DNA from: Ruegeria arenilitoris
GTDB lineage: Bacteria > Pseudomonadota > Alphaproteobacteria > Rhodobacterales > Rhodobacteraceae
Reading direction: 5' to 3' (one strand)
Length of the DNA: 64,000 nt
NCBI RefSeq assembly: GCF_042675705.1
Contig: NZ_JBHTJJ010000001.1
Positions 16,098 to 23,473 of the stretch are shown here, piece after piece (the first letter of the stretch is position 1; the number at the start of each line of letters is the position of its first letter). Made by a program: the position numbers and the translations under genes. Below the pieces are notes generated by a model. The model ran no database searches. It saw nothing but the letters and a program-made list of their open reading frames with translations, and was not told the origin of the DNA.

Positions 16098-17417
16098 ATG
16101 GACCTTGCCGCCCTGCATACATTTCGCGTCGCCGCCTGTGACCTGAACGGCCAGATGCGCGGCAAGCGCGTGCCACCGTCCTACGCCGACAAGCTGGACA
16201 GCGGCGCGGTGCGCATGCCGTTTTCGGCGCTCAACGTCGATCTGTGGGGCGCTGATATCGAGGGCAGCCCGCTGGTGTTCGAAACCGGCGACGCCGATGG
16301 AGTGCTGCGCCCGACCGAGCGCGGCCCGGTGTCGATGCCCTGGCTGACCACACCCACGGCGCTGGTGCCGATGTGCCTGTATGACGATCACGGTAAACCC
16401 TTTGCCGGCGATCCCCGCCATGCGCTGGCCGCGGTCCTGTCGCGCTATGCCCAGCGCGGATGGAAAGTTGTTGCCGCGACCGAACTAGAATTCACCCTGC
16501 TTGATTCCTCGGACGCGCAACCAAAACCCCCGCATAACCCGGTTACCGGTCGTCGGCTGCGCGGCGAGGCGGTGTTGTCGATGGCCGAAATGGACGCCTT
16601 CGATGCCTTCTTCACCGAGCTTTATGACGGGTGCGCCGAAATGGGGATTCCCGCCCAAACGGCAATTTCCGAAAGCGGCATCGGCCAGTTCGAGATCAAT
16701 CTGAACCATCAGGACGCCATGCGCTGCGCCGATGATACGTGGCTTTTCAAGGCATTGACCCGTGGGTTGGCCCGCAAGCACGGCTTTACCGCAACCTTCA
16801 TGGCCAAACCCTATGCCGATGATGCAGGGAACGGAATGCATGTGCATTTCTCGGTGCTGGATGGCCAGGGCCGCAACGTCTTTGACAATGGCGGGCGTGA
16901 AGGGACCGAAATCCTGCGCTCTGCCGTCGCCGGCTGTCTGACCGCCATGCCCGGCAGCACCCTTATCTTTGCTCCGCATGGCAATTCGTACACGCGGCTC
17001 GTACCCGGAGCCCATGCCCCCACAGGCGCGGCCTGGGCCTATGAAAACCGGACCGCCGCAATCCGCATTCCGGGCGGTGCGCCCGCCGCCCGCCGGATCG
17101 AGCACCGTGTGGCCGGCGGCGACATCAACCCCTATCTGATGCTGACCGCGGTTCTGGGCGCGGCTCTGATCGGCATCGAGGACGGCCTTCAACCCCCACC
17201 CCCGATCACGGGAAATGCCTACGAGATCGAAGGGCTTCCGCAATTGGCGGGGGACTGGGATTCGGCCATTTCGGCGTTCGAGACGGACCCGATCATTGCG
17301 CGCATCTTCTCTGGGGATCTGATCCGCAACATGGTGATGACCAAAAGACAGGAATCCGCACGCTTTGCCGACATGGACCCCGACAGTCACTGGCTGAGCT
17401 ACCTGGAGTCCGTATGA
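16098..17417 (+). CDS. glutamine-synthetase-family gamma-glutamyl-amine ligase (PuuA-like), copy 1
   Basis: The 439 residues follow the GS fold. A beta-grasp N-domain carries DLNGQMRGKRVP. The catalytic domain has metal ligands in ATELEFTLL and FEINLNHQD, the ATP/metal motif NGMHVHFS, and the ammonium/glutamate region NRTAAIRIPGG with RRIEHRVAGGDINPYL. The absence of the adenylylation Tyr loop and the family neighbours (amidotransferase, PuuB-like oxidase) point to ligation of glutamate to an amine rather than ammonia assimilation. A second homologue lies 740 bases downstream. The palindrome upstream suggests local control. Exact amine unknown. Confidence 0.82.
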   Translation: MDLAALHTFRVAACDLNGQMRGKRVPPSYADKLDSGAVRMPFSALNVDLWGADIEGSPLVFETGDADGVLRPTERGPVSMPWLTTPTALVPMCLYDDHGKPFAGDPRHALAAVLSRYAQRGWKVVAATELEFTLLDSSDAQPKPPHNPVTGRRLRGEAVLSMAEMDAFDAFFTELYDGCAEMGIPAQTAISESGIGQFEINLNHQDAMRCADDTWLFKALTRGLARKHGFTATFMAKPYADDAGNGMHVHFSVLDGQGRNVFDNGGREGTEILRSAVAGCLTAMPGSTLIFAPHGNSYTRLVPGAHAPTGAAWAYENRTAAIRIPGGAPAARRIEHRVAGGDINPYLMLTAVLGAALIGIEDGLQPPPPITGNAYEIEGLPQLAGDWDSAISAFETDPIIARIFSGDLIRNMVMTKRQESARFADMDPDSHWLSYLESV

Positions 17418-17451
17418 TCCTCTTGCCCGTGGATCGAGACTCGGGTAGATT

Positions 17452-17467
17452 AAATTTGATCAAATTT
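17452..17467. promoter_or_regulatory. putative operator AAATTTGATCAAATTT upstream of the amidotransferase gene
   Basis: This perfect 16-base palindrome lies eight bases before the ATG of the amidotransferase gene. Its core is identical to the palindrome at 16027-16038, and GTGAC follows both. Bound repressor here would cover the ribosome-binding region. Confidence 0.65.
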
Positions 17468-17475
17468 GGTGACTC

Positions 17476-18156
17476 ATGAAAATCGGCATACTGCAGACCG
17501 GCCACGCGCCCGAACCGCTGGAACGATCGTTCGGCGACTACGACCTGATGTTTCAACAGCTTCTGGACGGCAACGATTTCGAGTTCGTGACCTATGCGGT
17601 GGTGGATGATGTGTTCCCCGACAGCGCAAGCGACTGCGATGGATGGGTGATTACCGGCTCGCGGCATGGCGCCTACGAAGATCATCCGTGGATCCCAAAG
17701 CTCGAGCATCTGATCCGTGAGATCCAAGCGGCACGGAAACCGTTGATCGGGGTCTGTTTCGGCCACCAGATCATCGCTCAGGCGTTGGGCGGCAAGGTTG
17801 AAAAGTTCGACAAGGGTTGGGCGATCGGACGCACGGAGTATGACTATGACGGGCGCAAGGTGTCGTTGAACGCGTGGCACCAGGATCAGGTGACGGCCCT
17901 GCCCAACGGCGCCCAGCTATTGGGGAGCAACGCGTTCTGCAAGAACGCGATGGTTGCCTACGGGGACACGATCTGGACGGTGCAGGCACATCCCGAATAC
18001 TCCAACGATTTCATTCAGGGCCTCATGGAGACACGCGGTAAAGGCGTGGTGCCCGACGCCCTGATGGACGACGCAAAAACCCGATGGAACGCTCCGGATG
18101 ACAACGCCAATATCGGGCGTTTCATGGCAGAGTTCCTGAAGAAAGAGAGGGCCTGA
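17476..18156 (+). CDS. class I glutamine amidotransferase (PuuD-role candidate)
   Basis: The 226-residue enzyme has the class I GATase triad: Cys in GVCFGHQ (near residue 95), and His and Glu in VQAHPEYS (near residue 175). The fold is closer to free-standing GMP-synthase-like GATases than to E. coli PuuD, but in this cluster a hydrolase that releases glutamate from a gamma-glutamyl product is the obvious job. The stop overlaps the next ligase start by one base (TGATG), so the two are coupled. Confidence 0.8.
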   Translation: MKIGILQTGHAPEPLERSFGDYDLMFQQLLDGNDFEFVTYAVVDDVFPDSASDCDGWVITGSRHGAYEDHPWIPKLEHLIREIQAARKPLIGVCFGHQIIAQALGGKVEKFDKGWAIGRTEYDYDGRKVSLNAWHQDQVTALPNGAQLLGSNAFCKNAMVAYGDTIWTVQAHPEYSNDFIQGLMETRGKGVVPDALMDDAKTRWNAPDDNANIGRFMAEFLKKERA

Positions 18157-19514
18157 TGGCCGACTGGACAGACCAACTTCCACAAGCAGCACGGGATTAC
18201 ATCGAAGGGCACCGGCTGGACGAGGTCGAGTGCATCATCTCGGACCTGCCGGGGATTGCCCGCGGCAAGGCGGTTCCGGCATCGAAATTCGCCAAGCAGG
18301 CTTATTTCCATCTACCCGACAGCATCTTCTACCAGACCATCACTGGTGACTGGGGTGAGGCCGCGGGCGAGGATGGGTTCATCGAACGCGACATGATCCT
18401 CAAGCCCGATTTCAGCACGGCCTCGGCGGCACCGTGGACCGGTGACTGGACCCTTCAGGTGATCCATGACGCCTACGACCGGGACGGCGATCCGATTCCG
18501 TTCAGCCCGCGCAACGTGCTGAAACGCGTGGTCCAGCTGTACAAGGACAAAGGGTGGAAACCGGTCGTCGCGCCCGAGATGGAGTTTTTTCTGGTCGCCC
18601 GCAACGTGGACCCCGCCAAGGGGATCGAGCCGATGATGGGCCGCTCGGGCCGTCCGGCTGCCGCGCGGCAGGCCTATTCCATGACCGCCGTGGATGAATT
18701 CGGCCCCGTGATCGACGACATCTATGATTTCGCCGAGGCGCAAGGGTTCGAGATCGACGGCATCACCCAGGAGGGCGGCGCCGGTCAGCTTGAGATCAAC
18801 CTGCGCCATGGCGATCCGGTCAAGCTGGCTGACGAGGTGTTCTATTTCAAACGCCTCATCCGAGAGGCCGCGCTGCGCCACAACTGCTTTGCCACCTTCA
18901 TGGCCAAGCCGATCGAGGACGAGCCGGGATCGGCCATGCACATCCATCACTCGATCATCGACATGGAGACGGGCAAGAACCTGTTCTCGGGGCCTCAGGG
19001 CGGCGAGACGGACGCGTTCTACAACTTCATCGCCGGCCTGCAGCTGCACCTGCCCGCCGGGCTGGCGGTGATGGCGCCCTACGTCAACTCGTACCGGCGC
19101 TACGTCAAGGACCACGCCGCCCCGATCAACCTGGAATGGGCGCGCGACAACCGCACCACCGGGATCCGCGTGCCACTGTCAGGCCCCGACAGCCGCCGGG
19201 TGGAAAACCGCATCGCCGGTATGGATTGCAACCCCTATCTGGGCATCGCCGTGTCGCTGGCCTGCGGCTATCTTGGTCTGGTCAATCAGGACCGGCCGCG
19301 CCGTCAGTTCTATGGCGACGCTTACGAAGGTGACGGCGACATCCCGCAGGTCATGGGCAACGCGCTGGATCTGTTCGACGAGGCCGACGCCTTGCATCAG
19401 GTTCTGGGCCCCGAGTTCGCCCGCGTCTACAGCATCGTCAAACGCGCCGAGTACGAGGAATTCCTGCAGGTGATTTCGCCGTGGGAGCGTGAACACCTGC
19501 TGCTGAACGTCTGA
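18156..19514 (+). CDS. glutamine-synthetase-family gamma-glutamyl-amine ligase (PuuA-like), copy 2
   Basis: The 452-residue homologue retains VAPEMEFFLVA, LEINLRHGD, SAMHIHHS, NRTTGIRVP and RRVENRIAGMDCNPYL, the GS catalytic blocks. It is closer to E. coli PuuA than copy 1: the start ECIISDLPGIARGKAVP is a PuuA hallmark, where the pathway joins glutamate to putrescine. It is coupled to the amidotransferase upstream and leads into the oxidase gene. Two unlike ligases may act on different amines; this is inference. Confidence 0.85.
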   Translation: MADWTDQLPQAARDYIEGHRLDEVECIISDLPGIARGKAVPASKFAKQAYFHLPDSIFYQTITGDWGEAAGEDGFIERDMILKPDFSTASAAPWTGDWTLQVIHDAYDRDGDPIPFSPRNVLKRVVQLYKDKGWKPVVAPEMEFFLVARNVDPAKGIEPMMGRSGRPAAARQAYSMTAVDEFGPVIDDIYDFAEAQGFEIDGITQEGGAGQLEINLRHGDPVKLADEVFYFKRLIREAALRHNCFATFMAKPIEDEPGSAMHIHHSIIDMETGKNLFSGPQGGETDAFYNFIAGLQLHLPAGLAVMAPYVNSYRRYVKDHAAPINLEWARDNRTTGIRVPLSGPDSRRVENRIAGMDCNPYLGIAVSLACGYLGLVNQDRPRRQFYGDAYEGDGDIPQVMGNALDLFDEADALHQVLGPEFARVYSIVKRAEYEEFLQVISPWEREHLLLNV

Positions 19515-19526
19515 GCCATGTGCGCC

Positions 19527-20831
19527 ATGAACCTGCTGTACAGCAATGACAAACGCGGCACCTACCCGCCCAGCTGGTATGCCGCCACCGCGCACCCGCA
19601 AACCCCGACCGAACCGCTGCGCGGCGATGTCACCGCCGACGTGTGTGTCGTGGGTGGAGGGTATACGGGTCTGTCGACTGCGCTGCATCTGGCCGAGGCT
19701 GGGTTCAAGGTCGTCCTGCTTGAGGCGCATCGCGTGGGTTTCGGCGCCTCGGGGCGCAACGGCGGGCAACTGGGCAGCGCCCAGCGCATGGATCAGGAGG
19801 ACCTGGAAAAGCTGGTCGGGCGCGACGACGCGGCCAAGCTCTGGGATCTGGCGGAAGACGCCAAGACACTGGTCAAATCGCTGATCGAACGCCACGGCAT
19901 CGATTGCGACCTGAAACCGGGCATCGCCACGCTGGGCTTCAGCGACGGCGAACGCGCCGAATTGCACGCCCACGCCAAGCACCTGAAATCCGTCTATGGC
20001 TATGACCAGATCGAGCTTCTGGATGCCGAAGCCGGGCGCGCGCTTTGTCCCTCGCCGGCCTATGCGGGCGGCTATCTGGACAGGGGCGCGGCCCATCTGC
20101 ACCCGTTGAACTATGCGCTGGGTCTGGCCGAGGCCGCCTTGGCCGCCGGTCTGACGCTGCACGAAAACACCGAAGTACTGGGCATCGAAGAAGGCCCGCG
20201 CGTCACCGTTCGCACCGAACAGGGTTCGGTCACGGCCGACCATCTGGTTCTGGCCTGCAATGGCTATCTGGGCAACCTGAACCGCAAGGTCGCGGCGCGG
20301 GTCATGCCGATCAACAATTTCATCGCCGCGACCGAGCCGCTGGGCGCCGAGGCCGCAAAGGTTCTGACGCAGGACGTGGCGGTTGCCGACACGAAATTCG
20401 TGGTGAACTATTTCCGCCTCAGCGCCGATGGGCGGCTGTTGTTCGGCGGTGGCGAGAGCTATGGCTATCGTTTTCCGTCCGACATCGCCACCAAGGTCCG
20501 CAAACCGATGACCGAGATCTTTCCGCATCTGCGCGACGTGCGGATCGACTATGCCTGGGGCGGCACGCTGGCCATCACCATGCGGCGAATGCCCTACCTG
20601 ACACGCCTGGCACCGAACATCCTGTCGGCCTCGGGCTATTCCGGTCATGGGGTCGGCACTGCAACCCATGCCGGACAGTTGATGGCGCTGGCCATCCAGG
20701 GTCAGGCCGAAGGGTTCGACACGATGGCCCGCGTGCCCACTCTGCCCTTTCCTGGAGGCTCAGCCCTGCGCAACCCTCTGCTGATGTTGGCAATGACATG
20801 GTATGCCATGCGTGATCGGCTGGGCCTTTGA
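19527..20831 (+). CDS. puuB: FAD-dependent gamma-glutamylamine oxidase (PuuB-like)
   Basis: This 434-residue DAO-family flavoprotein has the dinucleotide-binding motif (CVVGGGYTGLSTALHLAE, residues 34-51), the conserved GFGASGRNGGQLG segment, and the C-terminal FAD contact SGYSGHGVGTATHAG. The family oxidises gamma-glutamyl-putrescine to the aldehyde with release of ammonia and peroxide. An aldehyde dehydrogenase (puuC) is expected next but is absent from the window. An ATG at 19518 is an alternative start. A weak hairpin (20860-20876) follows the stop. Confidence 0.88.
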   Translation: MNLLYSNDKRGTYPPSWYAATAHPQTPTEPLRGDVTADVCVVGGGYTGLSTALHLAEAGFKVVLLEAHRVGFGASGRNGGQLGSAQRMDQEDLEKLVGRDDAAKLWDLAEDAKTLVKSLIERHGIDCDLKPGIATLGFSDGERAELHAHAKHLKSVYGYDQIELLDAEAGRALCPSPAYAGGYLDRGAAHLHPLNYALGLAEAALAAGLTLHENTEVLGIEEGPRVTVRTEQGSVTADHLVLACNGYLGNLNRKVAARVMPINNFIAATEPLGAEAAKVLTQDVAVADTKFVVNYFRLSADGRLLFGGGESYGYRFPSDIATKVRKPMTEIFPHLRDVRIDYAWGGTLAITMRRMPYLTRLAPNILSASGYSGHGVGTATHAGQLMALAIQGQAEGFDTMARVPTLPFPGGSALRNPLLMLAMTWYAMRDRLGL

Positions 20832-20942
20832 CCCGAGACTTGTGACGGTTCGGTGAAATTTCGCCCAACAGGCGAATGAAGACTTGGTTTGCTCAGCTTT
20901 TCATTTTATCTTTTCCAAACATAGAATTTGGGATTATCAAAT

Positions 20943-22157
20943 ATGACGCTGCCACCCAACGTCCATGACGCCGAACCCATCCCTACCGCCGCCAAAGACG
21001 CGATCGAGTCCCTGATGCAATCCGGGGACCTGTTCCGCTATACCGCGCCGCAGGACGCGCCGGTTGCTTTGCTTGAGGCAGAGTTCGCCGAGTTGCTGGG
21101 CAGCAAATACGCTCTGGCGGTGTCGTCCTGTTCGGCGGCTCTGTTCCTGTCGCTCAAGGCGCTGGGGCTGCCGCGGGACGCGCGGGTGCTGATCCCGGGC
21201 TTTACTTTTGCGGCGGTGCCTTCGTCGGTGGTGCATGCCGACTGCGTTCCGGTCCTGTGTGAGGTGGGCGACAATTACCGCATCGACATTGACGATTTCG
21301 CGACCAAGCTCGACGGCGTTCAGGCGGTGATCATCAGCCACATGCGCGGCCATACCTCGGACATGGATGCGATCATGGCGCTGTGCGACGCGCACGACAT
21401 CCCGGTGATCGAGGACGCGGCCCATTCGCTGGGCACCACCTGGCATGGCCGCAACATCGGCACCATCGGCAAGGTGGGCTGTTTCTCGTTCCAGTCCTAC
21501 AAGATGATCAACGCGGGTGAAGGGGGCATCCTTGTAACCGACGACGCCGACCTGGTCGCCCGCGCCGTGATCATGTCGGGCGCCTACGAGCACAACTGGA
21601 AGAAACACAAAGGCCCGCACGGCCAGAATACGCCGGACCTGGAGCAGGCCTTTACCCGTTGGCAGAACAAGCTGCCGCTTTACAATCTGCGTATGAGCAA
21701 TCTCAGCGCCGCGGTGATCCGTCCCCAACTGCCCGAATTGGCACGGCGGGTGCGCGACGGGCTGGCCAACCACGACTATGTTGCGCAGCGCCTGAACAGC
21801 TCACCGCACATCCACGTACCCGACCCGTTGACACCGGAACGACGTGCGCCGGACTCGATCCAGTTCAACCTGGTCGATCTGAACAAAGACCAGATCAAGG
21901 CATTTGCCGCCGCCTCCGAGGGCCGTGGCGTCAAGGTGCAGGTCTTTGGTCTGAGCGAGGACAACGCCCGCGCCTTCTGGAACTGGCAGTTTCTGCCAGA
22001 GCAGGTCGAGCTGCCTCGAACGCGCGCAATGCTGATGTCGGCCTGTGACGTGCGCCTGCCGGTGCGCCTGACCCGCGCGGAACTGGATGTAATCGCCGAC
22101 ATCATCCTGGCCTCGGTCGGCGAGGTTACCGCGCCCGAAGTGGCCTTCGGCACCTGA
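20943..22157 (+). CDS. DegT/DnrJ/EryC1/StrS-family PLP aminotransferase
   Basis: The 404-residue protein shows the sugar-aminotransferase-like fold: SSCSAALFLSLKALG, the PLP-phosphate region VIEDAAHSLG, and the Schiff-base lysine in FQSYKMINAGEGG (near residue 186). Members usually transaminate nucleotide-linked sugars, but no sugar-nucleotide genes are near. Its place after the amine-catabolism genes suggests an amino transfer linked to that pathway, perhaps on a catabolic intermediate. It sits 111 bases downstream, so it may have its own promoter. ATG at 20943 was chosen over an in-frame TTG. Confidence 0.82.
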   Translation: MTLPPNVHDAEPIPTAAKDAIESLMQSGDLFRYTAPQDAPVALLEAEFAELLGSKYALAVSSCSAALFLSLKALGLPRDARVLIPGFTFAAVPSSVVHADCVPVLCEVGDNYRIDIDDFATKLDGVQAVIISHMRGHTSDMDAIMALCDAHDIPVIEDAAHSLGTTWHGRNIGTIGKVGCFSFQSYKMINAGEGGILVTDDADLVARAVIMSGAYEHNWKKHKGPHGQNTPDLEQAFTRWQNKLPLYNLRMSNLSAAVIRPQLPELARRVRDGLANHDYVAQRLNSSPHIHVPDPLTPERRAPDSIQFNLVDLNKDQIKAFAAASEGRGVKVQVFGLSEDNARAFWNWQFLPEQVELPRTRAMLMSACDVRLPVRLTRAELDVIADIILASVGEVTAPEVAFGT

Positions 22158-22170
22158 CCCCAACACAAGA

Positions 22171-22196
22171 AAGAAAAGGCCCGGATTGTCCGGGCC
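22171..22196 (-). terminator. terminator of phaR
   Basis: GGCCCGG/CCGGGCC (22178-22184 with 22190-22196) forms a seven-base-pair stem. On the minus strand it is followed by TTTTCTT. It lies ten bases beyond the phaR stop; on the plus strand it may also end the aminotransferase transcript. Confidence 0.85.
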
Positions 22197-22205
22197 TATC
22201 TGGTA

Positions 22206-22760
22206 TCAGCTGAGCTTGGAAAGCTTGTGCTGCAACTCGGCCAGTTGTTTCTTGATGTCGTCTAGGTCTTCTTTGGACTCGGACTTGCCTTCTTCGTCCT
22301 TGTCCGGCCCGGACCAATTGCCCGACAGCCCGCCTGTCATGGCCTTCAGGAACGCCTGCTGCTGCGCCTGCATTGCTTCGAACCCGGGCATGCTGCTCAT
22401 GGGGTTCATCGCACTCATGTTTTCCATCATCTTGGCCTGGCTTTCGCGCAGCATCTCAAAGCTGGATTGCAGGAATTGCGGCATCATGCCCCCGCCCGGC
22501 ACCATGTAGCTGCGCACAAGGTCATTCAGCACGTTCACAGGCAGAACGTTTTCACCCCGGCTTTCATGTTCGGCAATGATTTGAAGCAGATACTGTCGTG
22601 TCAGGTCGTCGCCGGTTTTCAGGTCGATAATCTGAACCTCGCGCCCGTCGCGGATGAACCCAGCGATGTCCTCGAGCGTGACGTAGTCGCTGGTCTCGGT
22701 GTTATACAGCCGACGGCTTGCATACCGCTTGATCAGCAGAGGTTTATCTTTGTCCGACAC
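22206..22760 (-). CDS. phaR: polyhydroxyalkanoate synthesis repressor PhaR
   Basis: PhaR senses PHA granules and represses phasin and other pha genes. The N-terminus LLIKRYASRRLYNTETSDYV (residues 8-27) is the defining DNA-binding block, followed by the PHB_acc domains (LEDIAGFIRDGREVQIID and QYLLQIIAEHESRG). The C-terminal third has Met/Gln-rich helices and a charged coiled tail. GTG is the start, preceded by GGGAGGG. At 184 residues it has the usual size. CTGC-N3-GCAG sites occur upstream of the phasin gene and between phaC and phaZ. Confidence 0.95.
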   Translation of the reverse strand: MSDKDKPLLIKRYASRRLYNTETSDYVTLEDIAGFIRDGREVQIIDLKTGDDLTRQYLLQIIAEHESRGENVLPVNVLNDLVRSYMVPGGGMMPQFLQSSFEMLRESQAKMMENMSAMNPMSSMPGFEAMQAQQQAFLKAMTGGLSGNWSGPDKDEEGKSESKEDLDDIKKQLAELQHKLSKLS

Positions 22761-22810
22761 CGTTTACCCTCCCCAAGGATGATGCGTTGCAGCAGAGGTT
22801 ATGCGACTGC

Positions 22811-22848
22811 AGAACAAAAAGAAAGGGCAGGCCAATGGACCTGCCCTT
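22811..22848 (-). terminator. terminator of the phasin gene
   Basis: AAGGGCAGG (22823-22831) pairs with CCTGCCCTT (22840-22848). On the minus strand a run TTTCTTTTTG follows. It is placed 48 bases past the phasin stop. Confidence 0.9.
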
Positions 22849-22896
22849 AGCGATTGCACCAATTTGGGAGGGATGGGTGCGTTTCGCGGATCTTGC

Positions 22897-23343
22897 TTAC
22901 TTGGCAGCCGTTGCTTTCTTGGCAGCAGCGGTCACTTCGTTGGTGGCTTTCTTGACGGCCGCGGTGGTTTCTTCCGCAGCTTCTTTGCCAGCAGCCATCA
23001 GCAGTTCGACGGTTTCCGACTGAACTTTCTTGGCGATTTCAGCGAAAGCAGCCATGTTTTCGGCAGCAACTTCAGCCGAAGCGCTTGCGAAATCGGTCAT
23101 CGCCTTCGCATAATCGGCCGGCTCGGCCTTTGCTTTCGACATCTCGGCCAACTTGGCCAGGGTGTCCTTGGTCCACTTGCTCGAGATCTCGGCCGACTTC
23201 TCGGCGGCTTCCAGCGCAACGCCGGACAGTTTCTCGTTCAGGGTCGCGGTCGATTTGAACGCGTTTTCCATTGCGGTGGTGTCCACCGGGAACGCACCCA
23301 TCATTTCTTTCAGGGTCGCGGTGAAGTCTTGGGTCTTTGCCAT
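22897..23343 (-). CDS. phaP: phasin
   Basis: The 148-residue all-helical protein is Ala/Lys/Glu-rich, lacks Cys and signal peptide, and has the Phasin_2 pattern (VDTTAMENAFKSTATLNEKL then ISSKWTKDTLAKLAEMSKA). Phasins coat PHA granules, setting their size and number. The C-terminus is a low-complexity Ala-Lys tail reminiscent of nucleoid-binding phasins (PhaM/PhaF type), but that is speculative. Two PhaR-type sites lie just upstream, so strong PhaR control is expected. Confidence 0.9.
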   Translation of the reverse strand: MAKTQDFTATLKEMMGAFPVDTTAMENAFKSTATLNEKLSGVALEAAEKSAEISSKWTKDTLAKLAEMSKAKAEPADYAKAMTDFASASAEVAAENMAAFAEIAKKVQSETVELLMAAGKEAAEETTAAVKKATNEVTAAAKKATAAK

Positions 23344-23409
23344 TGTCCTAATCCTTTCAGCCGGTCCGGGCCCACCCCGGGTTTCATCAGCTTGAGGACA
23401 ATATGATTG

Positions 23410-23420
23410 CTGCGGCGCAG
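23410..23420. promoter_or_regulatory. PhaR operator CTGC-GGC-GCAG, site 1
   Basis: This matches the CTGC-N3-GCAG sequence described for PhaR of Rhodobacter sphaeroides. It lies 67 bases upstream of the phasin start and is part of a longer repeated unit TTGCTGCGGCGCAG. Confidence 0.8.
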
Positions 23421-23439
23421 CATTTCAAGATTTTTGTTG

Positions 23440-23450
23440 CTGCGGCGCAG
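23440..23450. promoter_or_regulatory. PhaR operator CTGC-GGC-GCAG, site 2
   Basis: An identical copy exactly 30 bases from site 1, about three helical turns, so two PhaR oligomers could sit on the same face of the DNA between phaC and phasin. Confidence 0.8.
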
Positions 23451-23473
23451 AATTTTTTAGTTTCAATGTGAAA

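Noticed and set aside
19179..20669. 496-codon open frame antisense to the ligase/oxidase genes
   Set aside because: It crosses two real genes on the other strand and has no recognisable motif.
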